Shown here piece after piece: positions 1-12,100 of a DNA stretch of 64,000 nucleotides (position 1 is its first letter; every line of letters begins with the position of its first letter). Made by a program: the position numbers and the translations under genes. The stretch is from Pelodera strongyloides. Taxonomy: Eukaryota; Nematoda; Chromadorea; Rhabditida; Rhabditidae. The DNA is taken from contig JAANDG010000093.1 in the NCBI GenBank assembly GCA_036852015.1, forward strand, positions 278,155 through 342,154, read 5' to 3'. The notes below the pieces were generated by a model. It was not told where the DNA came from, did not search any database, and saw only the letters and a program-made list of their open reading frames with translations.

Positions 1-165
1 TGTAATGGTCGCATCGTTGGAAAGACGAGTAGTCGATACTATACGACTTCCAGTGCGCACTGCAATATTTCACATACATCACACGAAACGCCATGTTTGA
101 GCAACGCCATTGCATAGAACAATATGGAAAGTGAAGCTGACTTTGCCTGAAGATGTTTTTCTTAC

Positions 166-223
166 AGAGCTCAGTGAGGACAGGAGACAGTTCCTTAGTA
201 TCCATGTATACAATAGTCGCTTC
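166..223 (-). CDS. Candidate internal exon, probably 3' part of the upstream minus-strand gene
   Basis: On the minus strand a strong acceptor (ATTTTCAG) is followed by an open frame reading EATIVYMDTKELSPVLTEL, with a GTAAGA donor 58 bases later. The same frame stays open to the window edge, so the donor may not be used and the exon could be longer. It lies downstream of, and on the same strand as, the chained exons at 1213-4957 and may belong to that gene. The exons that would join them between 240 and 1200 could not be fixed. No family was recognised. Confidence 0.4.
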
Positions 224-1212
224 CTGAAAATGACAAGAAAATCATCATTATCACACATTTTAAGAAGGTAGCCAACGGGAGAAGAATCGCATAAAACGAG
301 GTGAAAAAAGGAAACAAACCTCGCATATAAAATCGGCGTAGTTCGAATCCAAGTAGTTCCCATTTGCAAGCGATAACGGAGACGCCACTTTCCCTTGCCA
401 ATTCATGAGTCTCAAATACGAAAATACACTTTTATGTATATGAAATCATAAACAACCGAACAACGAGCCCACCGATTGGACCACACATTCGGTCTGGTAT
501 ATTTAGAAAACTATTGTATCTCTTAAAATTAGACCAATTCGTACCTTATGAACTCATCGTGTGATTTATTGGCTACATCAGAGATTTTCCGGAGTTCAAA
601 TCCAACAGAGTGTGAGAGTTGGCAGACTGCCGACATATAAAAGATCAATTCACCCGTGCCGCTGCCTTAACGAAGACTGTTCAAAGGTTAGGAAAGGACC
701 GCACACTATGCACCTAGATAGAAGTTACGAAGCGATAGTTCGAGGAAAATTAAACAACCGAGGTGAACGAAGAGGTCGGCCTCAGTGGGACGAAGGGCTT
801 CGATCAATATTTGCAGTTGGTGAACGTCAATACCAGAGATCGTCTATAAAGTAAGTAAGAGTAGACACAGATTAAACAAAAAATGGAGTATATAAGCCTG
901 AACCACAATAAAGCTGTAGATCGCCATAGCGCCAGCTGTGCAAAATAACAAAAAAAAGCACACTTCGAGAGACAGTGGATGCCCAATAGTCCGCGGCAGA
1001 CATCTGAAAATATTTCTTTAACTGGTGAGCCTGAATTGTCTTACAAGCTATTTTAAAAAGCAACGAAGCAACCTTATTACATACTTCTTACAACAGCCCC
1101 ACCAAAGTGCTTATTTAGTTTACCACTCATCTATACATTTTCACTAAAACATACGCTTTACTAAATAATTTTCTCTCCGGTTAAATTCTATAAAACATAG
1201 AAGGTAAGTTAC
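224..1212. other. Stretch without a firm gene call
   Basis: This is probably intron sequence of the minus-strand gene. A weak candidate exon starts at about 1003 after an ATTTTCAG acceptor but has no convincing donor. At about 590-640 a B-box-like motif (minus strand, GGATTTGAACTCC) hints at an old tRNA-derived repeat. Nothing else is supportable. Confidence 0.3.
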
Positions 1213-4200
1213 CTGAAAACGGCATTTTTGACCGTGCGCAGCGCCGCTTTCTGTGTAATCTCCTTATTTTTGAGAGCGACCAGTCTTTCGTCAGAAACAT
1301 TCTACAACATCCTTTTAAGAACAACCATAAAGTAACACAAAAAGAAGCACATTGAAATGTATGCTAGAATGCGCCGTTAGAGAGCCCTGTTAGATTTGAC
1401 ACATCTAATTGTAAGTCAAGTTGTCATGAGATTTGCAACTATCTCCACTTATTGATTCAGTGTCGAGCAATTTGTCATCTGGAACTCGTCGCCTACTACT
1501 CGCGACCTCTGCGGAAAATGTCATAAGCAAACATTGAATCTGTATTTTCACCCTTGAATAAAGGTGCACGCTCTTGAAGCGTAAAACAAAATTTTAAAAT
1601 TTAAAATTTTATGGTCATTACGCACCTGTAGAAAATCCAAAACAACATCGTTGTATGCACTTGCCAAGAAACACAATCTTTCCGCTGACTCTCCTTCGCA
1701 ATTTTCGATATCAAACTTATTGGCTGCCAAATTACCGAGCAACTGATTAGCCACTTCCGGAACCTGTTCGCAAATAGTCCTGAAATTGAAATATTGACCT
1801 TGCCGAAGTTTTCATATCCTACACGATGATACAAAATCTTGTGTAGGAACAAATATTAGCGCCAACCTTATTAGGTCACTTATTTCGCGGAATGCACTGG
1901 GGTTATTATTAAGATTTCTGTCCAAGCATTTGACTGCATACATAATGCCATCTCCTGCAATTAAGAAACACATCATACACACTCTGATTCTAACAACCGT
2001 ATGTGCTTGAGCGGGCAAACACTTCATGAGAACACGAGAAGGTGAAAAAATAAGCCTCAAGGTAAACCAAAATAAAAAAAACACTAACCAAATACATCAC
2101 ACAACGATACCACACTGGCTTGAACCTTAAACATATGTTTACAGCGCAACAAAATAACGAAAGACCAGAAAAATATGGTTTACTATTGTGTACGATTTCA
2201 TGAAATAGAAACAAAAAAAGCACCCTTTTCTTATAGTTTCGCGTCAACTTTGGTGATTTGCCATCGATAGGAAGCGACCTAAAAACACTAGTTTGTGAAA
2301 TAGTTTGTGTGGAACACAAAAAGTGCCAAAATAATGAAATCTACGTTCAAAAAGCACTTCCTATGTTATGTCATAACCTAATTGTCAAAAGGTTGTTTGT
2401 CCTAATCCTCATAAAATATAGCATATATTATCACCTGGATGTCCTGAAACTTCGATCATTCTGTTCACGTTCCTCTTCCAAATTCTCGACTTCAACGGAC
2501 AGCCTTTCCAGCTAAATTATATGAACACATAATGTTCAACATCGAAAAATCCTGTGTCACTGGTTCAACATACCGTAGAGGTGAAATGGGTAAAGCCGTA
2601 TAGAGAAGCGGACCTTCTGCGAGAAGATCGGCGCCTGCAGGAAGTATTGTCCAAACCAACTATGCCAAAGTTGAATCAAACTTGTATGGCCTTCGGGATC
2701 TGTGTGCCGCAAGACGTCGGAGTTATAGAAACCTCGCGGCCGTGTTGTACCATGTTTCTTCCTATTTTTATCGAACTATGTTTATCGCCCGTACAATGAG
2801 CAGGTTCGCTGATATTGATCAGTTGATCGGCGATCTCGATAACGTGAACGCTGACATCGTTGCTATCCGTGAGACGAGGTTCAAAGAAAGGAAGTGCAAG
2901 GCTTCGCACAGTGCGATGCGTGAGCTCATGCGTACATGACTTCCACAAAATCTGCTACTGGCAAAAATCATTACATGTGTGGGCAACGTAGTGCCCAACG
3001 AGCGTTTCCCCATCATGCACCCGTTGAAGTCTCCAAATGCAAGCTCTGCATGAACTAATGTCCGCCAGATTTCGCTCAACGTCGTCTTAAAACTCCTCCA
3101 AGACCTCATCGACCTTCTTATTGGTGAGAGCGTACACGTTAAAGGGACCGGATCACGACCCTCCTACGTGCTGACCACTATTTCTCAACAACGAAAGTGC
3201 AGCTATGGACATTGGACATGGGTGACAAGGAACATCTAGACTATTTCATTTTACCGACGCCCATCAGGTTTATGCTGTAGTGTGGGATCGTCGGTAGTAG
3301 TTGGTGCGGCTCAAGTTCAGATCAATCACCGGCTTGGAGACGTTGAACCGGCTCGTGCTATAATGAAGCACTATTCGGTCCCGTGAACGGTTCGCCTCAA
3401 TCATACTCCGCAGTGAGCCGGGAACGAGTGAATACATCAACTGAGGGTACATCGCCTCTCTATGCTCATCCTAGAAAAAGAGTGAAGTCGAAATTCATTG
3501 AACTGGTCAGTGAGAGACGAACAATGGCTAAATCATGGCAATTTACGGAGCCTCGGTCTACGAAAAATTGTTGAAGCAGACTATAAGAACTTTAACGAGG
3601 TTAAGGCTCTCGAAGCGGCCGTACTTCTTATGCAACAAAAACGTACTACAACGCTCATCCTAGCGAAAGAGGGACATGGACAAATACGGTACAGTGAACA
3701 TGATGGTGCAGGACACTGCCAACATCACCCAAAGAGTTCAGATCTCTTTGCGTCGAACAAGCCAACGGCAGGGATTGTTTTGAATGTGGATGTCCCGAAG
3801 ATAAAACAGAGTGAAATTGAACATGCCCTGTAAAGACTCCCTAATAATATTGCACCTGGAAAGGACGGATGTCCTTCGATACCCTGTAATATGTCCAGGG
3901 AGTAAAAAAAAACTATGTATGCTTTGGGTTCCAGAAAGCTTTCGACTATGCTGCTAGGCAAGCTGACATCATTGCCTTGAAGCCCACGTTGTACGAGAGA
4001 GCCACGTATCAATGATTTACGAGCTCTATTATCAGCGTGCCATGGATATCCAAAAAAATAAATGCACGTGAAAGTTCCTGTGCAACGTGAAGTCAAACGT
4101 GACGATCCTATCCCAACAACACTGTTCTGTTTTCGTTATCATTTAAGTGCGCTCTGAGGGATGCTAATATGACCGATAAATTCGACATTGAGGTGAAACA

Positions 4201-4957
4201 TTGCAGTTATTACTGTTTGCCGACAACATAGTCGTGATAGTAAAGATCCGTGCCCAGAACAACCTCGACCACCTCAAAGATTAACTTCGAAAACGGTCTC
4301 GATGCACACCCAGGCAATATGCAGTGACTGGCTAACGACCAAAGCACAAGTAGCGGCGCAAATCTGTGAATTGGAGGCAGGGAAAGGTCGAGAAGTACGC
4401 TAGCAAAATCCTAACAACAACCTCTCACGCTCGACATAAGCAGTCTGGCTGCAAGGCGTTCTGGAAGCCATGTTTTGTACTTACCAATGTCAAGTAGTCA
4501 AAAGAAATCAAAGCCAGTTGTAGCTAAAGGCACATAACAGTGCTTGAAAAATTGCCACCAGATAAAAAAAATCATTTCCTTTTTTGTTTAAGAACCACCA
4601 CATGCAGCAGGTTTCCTCATGAGCTATAGTTTCATCAACTTACATAGCATTGTTCAGCTATATCTTCATCCAGAGGTTCCAGGTCATCAAATCCAACGTC
4701 AGTATTCCAGCTATTTGACCAGCCCTAAAGAAAACTACTTGCACAAAGGCTAGCGGTTTTTATTCGATTCGCGACTGGACTAGGAAAATTGCATAATAAA
4801 AAAGTAAACCTAAAAATATTAAATACAGCAAATTTATAGAAATAAAGCATACAGTCCAGGTCACGAAAGCCGTCCGAGCGGTGTGATTAATCTTCAAAAT
4901 CTCGGCCTCATATCGGAGCGAGTCAAGCCATTTGGCCAATACTTGTCCTCCAATTAT
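1213..4957 (-). CDS. Multi-exon protein-coding gene, partial, function unknown
   Basis: Eight minus-strand exons can be joined without breaking the frame: 4957-4853, 4724-4644, 2511-2435, 2278-2224, 2055-1998, 1954-1867, 1779-1626 and 1301-1213. They encode about 235 residues. The best borders are CTTTAG and GTAAGT around 4724-4644, TTTCAG before 1779 and CAG/GTGCGT at 1626. The donors at 2224 and 1867 and the acceptor at 2055 are weak. The frame upstream of 4957 stays open to about 5010, so the first listed exon may start earlier. In order the protein shows a helical segment (GGQVLAKWLDSLRYEAEI), a Trp-rich then acidic linker (WSNSWNTDVGFDDLEPLDED), a short coiled coil (LERLSVEVENLEEERE) and a Leu-rich helical part (IRTICEQVPEVANQLLGNLA). 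This suggests a large helical scaffold or trafficking protein, but I do not recognise the family. Start codon and C-terminus are not seen. The 2.1-kb intron at 2512-4643 holds an opposite-strand LINE. Confidence 0.62.
2784..4460 (+). pseudogene. Decayed RTE-type LINE (endonuclease plus reverse transcriptase)
   Basis: Several broken plus-strand frames line up with an RTE-clade non-LTR retrotransposon. At 2796 an apurinic-type endonuclease N-terminus is readable (SRFADIDQLIGDLDNVNADI, then VAIRETR). The end of the endonuclease lies near 3190-3330. A reverse transcriptase linker (NNIAPGKDG) is at about 3843-3869. The catalytic FADD motif reads LFADNIVVI at 4213-4239, so the second Asp has become Asn. 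Many stops and frame changes make it inactive. It sits in an intron of the minus-strand gene in the opposite orientation. Confidence 0.75.
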
Positions 4958-6030
4958 CTGTTGATAAATTTGATCAACGGGCAGAGACTTTGCATTGTCT
5001 TTTTTTTTTAGAATTTTACCCGTTTACTCTGTATGCAAATGCAAATCGTCAAGTAATATAATTCTTACTATATAATTGGGAAGTCCATTTTTGATCGAGG
5101 AAACTGTAGAACTTGACATCTTAGAACTGCAGAACAGATCCTAAACATGCAGTAAATTCATCGTAAAGAAGCAGCAAAACAAAAAAGTGGGACGGCATGC
5201 GACCACAATGGCATAAGGAAAATGGTGTGATGTGGTTCGGGTAATGTAAGGGTGCGAAATAATTACCCGTAAACAGATAAACAAACCGTCGTTGTGCGAA
5301 AAATGTAGGCTTGACTCGAAATTAGGCTACAATTTGAGCAAAAAATCTTAACAAAATTGTATGGACCCAATTCGCATGTGCGGCGGCGCCATTACACCAC
5401 TTCGCAGTCGATTTTGCAGGAGACATCGACGGCACGGTGGTAGGGGGAAAACGTCCCACGAGTAGAACAAGGATGCACTCAGGAAATCCAAATTGCGTGA
5501 TTTGTTCAGAAGACCGCCCGAAAACGTCAGAGAATTTACGTCCTAGGAGCGTGGCGACAGCTTAACACCGTTTTAAAACCAATAACGATTTTTGTCTTAT
5601 GTAGGAATCATGGTCTATTGGAAACAATTGCGCTCCTCGTAGTAAATAGTAGTTTATGAGAAGTATGTGTTCTTCGTACTACGTTTTCATCCATCATATT
5701 TGATGTTTCTCCGTCTGCTCGAATCCACGGAATGCTTCCGTGCGAGATAACGCCTCGTCAGTTGATGACCGAAGCAACTTACATTCCACTCGCAGTTGTC
5801 GTATTAGAGCGCTTACGAGAGCACTGTTCTAAAAGCTCCACGATGTTGGACGTTTTAGAGAATGACCAACTACCAGTGAGCTCGTAGTGAAAGCACCCGG
5901 ACGGATATACGCATGAGGGCCATAAAATCGCGTTAAGATTTGTTTCATACATTGTGGCGTAATTTCTTCAATTTGCGCAGCGTCGATTTGTTTATGGGTG
6001 TACCGGTAATCCTGTCGCCCCCTGTATATG
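4958..6030. other. No gene recognised; presumed upstream or intron sequence of the minus-strand gene
   Basis: Moderately AT-rich sequence. A GC-rich patch at about 5380-5470 stays open on the minus strand for some 35 codons but lacks good splice borders. No repeat family seen elsewhere in the window was recognised here. Confidence 0.3.
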
Positions 6031-6042
6031 TATGTGTGTATT

Positions 6043-6047
6043 TGTGG

Positions 6048-6090
<43 letters not shown>

Positions 6091-6118
6091 GGTGTGTATG
6101 CGCGTGAATGTGTGTTTG
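6043..6118 (+). repeat. (TG)n microsatellite beside the satellite
   Basis: A nearly pure TG tract of about 40 bases, then interrupted TG-rich sequence. It ends about 70-100 bases before the first recognisable satellite monomer. The CA-rich minus-strand frame through it is low-complexity noise. Confidence 0.9.
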
Positions 6119-6184
6119 TGTAATATGGATTGAATTGAACCTCTCACAAACTATCATCCTCATTATAGCAACGATGAAGTCCAA

Positions 6185-9100
6185 TTTCCGCTATTTTGCC
6201 CTCAATGTCAAAATTTCCATTACTTTGTGTAAATTTAAGAGTGTGGTGTATCTATGTTTCTATGCTTGGTTGTTTGCGTACATTTACTTGAGTGGTATGA
6301 GTTAAAAGATTGATTTTGATTCTTTAACTTGCAAGTTAGGAATAACCAACCTTTTTATATGAACGCTGAACACAAAATGATTTTTTACCTACGTGTTCCT
6401 CAAGGTCAAAATTTGCATTAGTTTGTGTAAATTTAAGTATGTGGTGTATCTATGTTTCTATGCTTGGTTGTTTGCGTACACGGGCTTGTGTCGTATGAGT
6501 TAACATATTGATTTTGATACTTTAACTTGCAAAGATAGGAAAACCAACCTTTTTCTGTGAACGTTGAACACAAAATGATTTTTTCAACTACTTGTTCCTC
6601 AACGTGAAAATTTGCATTAAAAAGATAAAAACTTGACTTTTTTACTTTTATGTGCGAGAGGTATGTGTTAATAGATTGAATTTGATTCTTTAACTTGCAA
6701 AGATAGGAACCAACCTTAATGATAAACGTTGAACACGAAATGATTTTTTCAACTAATTGTTCCTCCATGTCAACATTTGCATTAGTTTGTGTAAATTTAA
6801 GAGTGTGGTGTATCTATGTTTCTATGCTTGGTTGTTTGCGTACATTTGCTTGAGTGGTATGAGTTAACAGATTGGTTTTGATTCTTTGACTTGCAGATAG
6901 GAAAAACCAACCTTTTTATATGAACGTTGAACACAAAATGATTTTTCACTTATTTGTTCCTCAAGGTCAAAATTTGCATTAGTTTGTATAGATTTAAGAG
7001 TGTGGTGTATCTATGTTTCTATGCTTGGTTGTTTGCGTACATTTGCTTGAGTGGTATGAGTTAACAGATTGGTTTTGATTCTTTGACTTGCAAAGATAGG
7101 AAAAACCAACCTTTTTATATGAACGTTGAACACAAAATGATTTTTCACTTATTTGTTCCTCAAGGTCAAAATTTGCATTAGTTTGTATAGATTTAAGAGT
7201 GTGGTGTATCTATGTTTCTATGCTTGGTTGTTTGCGTACATTTGCTTGAGTGGTATGAGTTAACAGATTGGTTTTGATTCTTTGACTTGCAAAGATAGGA
7301 AAAACCAACCTTTTTATATGAACGTTGAACACAAAATGATTTTTTCACTTATTTGTTCCTCAAGGTCAAAATTTGCATTAGTTTGTATAGATTTAAGAGT
7401 GCGATGTATCTATGTTTCTATGCTTGGTTGTTTGCGTCCATTTTCTTGAGTGGTATGAGTTAACAGATTGGTTTTGATTCTTTGACTTGCAAAGATAGGA
7501 AAAACCAACCTTTTTATATGAACGTTGAACACAAAATGATTTTTCACTTAATTGTTCCTCAAGGTCAAAATTTGCATTAGTTTGTATAGATTTAAGAGTG
7601 CGATGTATCTATGTTTCTATGCTTGGTTGTTTGCGTCCATTTTCTTGAGTGGTATGAGTTAACAGATTGGTTTTGATTCTTTGACTTGCAAAGATAGGAA
7701 AAACCAACCTTTTTATATGAACGTTTGAACACAAAATGATTTTTCACTTAATTGTTCCTCAAGGTCAAAATTTGCATTAGTTTGTATAGATTTAAGAGTG
7801 CGATGTATCTATGTTTCTATGCTTGGTTGTTTGCGTCCATTTTCTTGAGTGGTATGAGTTAACAGATTGGTTTTGATTCTTTGACTTGCAAAGATAGGAA
7901 AAACCAACCTTTTTATATGAACGTTGAACACAAAATGATTTTTCACTAATTGTTCCTCAAGGTCAAAATTTGCATTAGTTTGTATAGATTTAAGAGTGCG
8001 ATGTATCTATGTTTCTATTCTTGGTTGTTTGCGTCCATTTGCTTGAGTGGTATGAGTTAACAGATTGGTTTTGATTCTTTGACTTGCAAAGATAGGAAAA
8101 AACCAACCTTTTTATATGAACGTTGAACACAAAATGATTTTTCACTTATTTGTTCCTCAAGGTCAAAATTTGCATTAGTTTGTATAGATTTAAGAGTGCG
8201 ATGTATCTATGTTTCTATGCTTGGTTGTTTGCGTCCATTTGCTTGAGTGGTATGAGTTAACAGATTGGTTTTGATTCTTTGACTTGCAAAGATAGGAAAA
8301 ACCAACCTTTTTATATGAACGTTGAACACAAAATGATTTTTCACTTATTTGTTCCTCAAGGTCAAAATTTGCATTAGTTTGTATAGATTTAAGAGTGCGA
8401 TGTATCTATGTTTCTATGCTTGGTTGTTTGCGTACATTTGCTTGAGTGGTATGAGTTAACATATTGGTTTTGATTCTTTGACTTGCAAAGATAGGAAAAA
8501 CCAACCTTTTTATATGAACGTTGAACACAAAATGATTTTTCACTAATTGTTCCTCAAGGTCAAAATTTGCATTAGTTTGTATAGATTTAAGAGTGCGATG
8601 TATCTATGTTTCTATGCTTGGTTGTTTGCGTCCATTTGCTTGAGTGGTATGAGTTAACAGATTGGTTTTGATTCTTTGACTTGCAAAGATAGGAAAAACC
8701 AACCTTTTTATATGAACGTTGAACACAAAATGATTTTTCACTAATTGTTCCTCAAGATCAAAATTTGCATTAGTTTGTATAGATTTAAGAGTGCGATGTA
8801 TCTGTTTCTATGCTTGGTTGTTTGCGTCCATTTGCTTGAGTGGTATGAGTTAACAGATTGGTTTTGATTCTTTGACTTGCAAAGATAGGAAAAACCAACC
8901 TTTTTATATGAACGTTGAACACAAAATGATTTTTCACTTATTTGTTCCTCAAGGTCAAAATTTGCATTAGTTTGTATAGATTTAAGAGTGCGATGTATCT
9001 ATGTTTCTATGCTTGGTTGTTTGCGTCCATTTGCTTGAGTGGTATGAGTTAACAGATTGGTTTTGATTCTTTGACTTGCAAAAAGATAGGAAAAACCAAC

Positions 9101-12100
9101 CTTTTTATATGAACGTTGAACACAAAATGATTTTTCACTTAATTGTTCCTCAAGGTCAAAATTTGCATTAGTTTGTATAGATTTAAGAGTGCGATGTATC
9201 TATGTTTCTATGCTTGGTTGTTTGCGTACATTTGCTTGAGTGGTATGAGTTAACAGATTGGTTTTGATTCTTTGACTTGCAGATAGGAAAAACCAACCTT
9301 TTTATATGAACGTTGAACACAAAATGATTTTTCACTTATTTGTTCCTCAAGGTCAAAATTTGCATTAGTTTGTATAGATTTAAGAGTGTGGTGTATCTAT
9401 GTTTCTATGCTTGGTTGTTTGCGTACATTTGCTTGAGTGGTATGAGTTAACAGATTGGTTTTGATTCTTTGACTTGCAAAGATAGGAAAAACCAACCTTT
9501 TTATATGAACGTTGAACACAAAATGATTTTTCACTTATTTGTTCCTCAAGGTCAAAATTTGCATTAGTTTGTATAGATTTAAGAGTGCGGTGTATCTATG
9601 TTTCTATGCTTGGTTGTTTGCGTACATTTGCTTGAGTGGTATGAGTTAACAGATTGGTTTTGATTCTTTGACTTGCAAAGATAGGAAAAACCAACCTTTT
9701 TATATGAACGTTGAACACAAAATGATTTTTCACTTATTTGTTCCTCAAGGTCAAAATTTGCATTAGTTTGTATAGATTTAAGAGTGCGATGTATCTATGT
9801 TTCTATGCTTGGTTGTTTGCGTCCATTTTCTTGAGTGGTATGAGTTAACAGATTGGTTTTGATTCTTTGACTTGCAAAGATAGGAAAAACCAACCTTTTT
9901 ATATGAACGTTGAACACAAAATGATTTTTCACTTATTTGTTCCTCAAGGTCAAAATTTACATTAGTTTGTATAGATTTAAGAGTGCGATGTATCTATGTT
10001 TCTATGCTTGGTTGTTTGCGTCCATTTGCTTGAGTGGTATGAGTTAACAGATTGGTTTTGATTCTTTGACTTGCAAAGATAGGAAAAACCAACCTTTTTA
10101 TATGAACGTTGAACACAAAATGATTTTTCACTTATTTGTTCCTCAAGGTCAAAATTTGCATTAGTTTGTATAGATTTAAGAGTGCGATGTATCTATGTTT
10201 CTATGCTTGGTTGTTTGCGTACATTTGCTTGAGTGGTATGAGTTAACAGATTGGTTTTGATTCTTTGACTTGCAAAGATAGGAAAAACCAACCTTTTTAT
10301 ATGAACGTTGAACACAAAATGATTTTTCACTTATTTGTTCCTCAAGGTCAAAATTTGCATTAGTTTGTATAGATTTAAGAGTGCGATGTATCTATGTTTC
10401 TATGCTTGGTTGTTTGCGTCCATTTGCTTGAGTGGTATGAGTTAACAGATTGGTTTTGATTCTTTGACTTGCAAAGATAGGAAAAACCAACCTTTTTATA
10501 TGAACGTTGAACACAAAATGATTTTTCACTAATTGTTCCTCAAGGTCAAAATTTGCATTAGTTTGTATAGATTTAAGAGTGCGATGTATCTATGTTTCTA
10601 TGCTTGGTTGTTTGCGTCCATTTGCTTGAGTGGTATGAGTTAACAGATTGGTTTTTGATTCTTTGACTTGCAAAGATAGGAAAAACCAACCTTTTTATAT
10701 GAACGTTGAACACAAAATGATTTTTCACTTATTTGTTCCTCAAGGTCAAAATTTGCATTAGTTTGTATAGATTTAAGAGTGCGATGTATCTATGTTTCTA
10801 TGCTTGGTTGTTTGCGTCCATTTTCTTGAGTGGTATGAGTTAACAGATTGGTTTTGATTCTTTGACTTGCAAAGATAGGAAAAACCAACCTTTTTATATG
10901 AACGTTGAACACAAAATGATTTTTCACTTAATTGTTCCTCAAGGTCAAAATTTGCATTAGTTTGTATAGATTTAAGAGTGCGATGTATCTATGTTTCTAT
11001 GCTTGGTTGTTTGCGTACATTTGCTTGAGTGGTATGAGTTAACAGATTGGTTTTGATTCTTTGACTTGCAAAGATAGGAAAAACCAACCTTTTTATATGA
11101 ACGTTGAACACAAAATGATTTTTCACTTATTTGTTCCTCAAGGTCAAAATTTGCATTAGTTTGTATAGATTTAAGAGTGTGGTGTATCTATGTTTCTATG
11201 CTTGGTTGTTTGCGTACATTTGCTTGAGTGGTATGAGTTAACAGATTGGTTTTGATTCTTTGACTTGCAAAGATAGGAAAAACCAACCTTTTTATATGAA
11301 CGTTGAACACAAAATGATTTTTCACTAATTGTTCCTCAAGGTCAAAATTTGCATTAGTTTGTATAGATTTAAGAGTGCGATGTATCTATGTTTCTATGCT
11401 TGGTTGTTTGCGTCCATTTGCTTGAGTGGTATGAGTTAACAGATTGGTTTTGATTCTTTGACTTGCAAAGATAGGAAAAACCAACCTTTTTATATGAACG
11501 TTGAACACAAAATGATTTTTCACTAATTGTTCCTCAAGATCAAAATTTGCATTAGTTTGTATAGATTTAAGAGTGCGATGTATCTATGTTTCTATGCTTG
11601 GTTGTTTGCGTCCATTTGCTTGAGTGGTATGAGTTAACAGATTGGTTTTGATTCTTTGACTTGCAAAGATAGGAAAAACCAACCTTTTTATATGAACGTT
11701 GAACACAAAATGATTTTTCACTTATTTGTTCCTCAAGGTCAAAATTTGCATTAGTTTGTATAGATTTAAGAGTGCGATGTATCTATGTTTCTATGCTTGG
11801 TTGTTTGCGTCCATTTTCTTGAGTGGTATGAGTTAACAGATTGGTTTTGATTCTTTGACTTGCAAAGATAGGAAAAACCAACCTTTTTATATGAACGTTG
11901 AACACAAAATGATTTTTCACTTAATTGTTCCTCAAGGTCAAAATTTGCATTAGTTTGTATAGATTTAAGAGTGCGATGTATCTATGTTTCTATGCTTGGT
12001 TGTTTGCGTACATTTGCTTGAGTGGTATGAGTTAACAGATTGGTTTTGATTCTTTGACTTGCAGATAGGAAAAACCAACCTTTTTATATGAACGTTGAAC

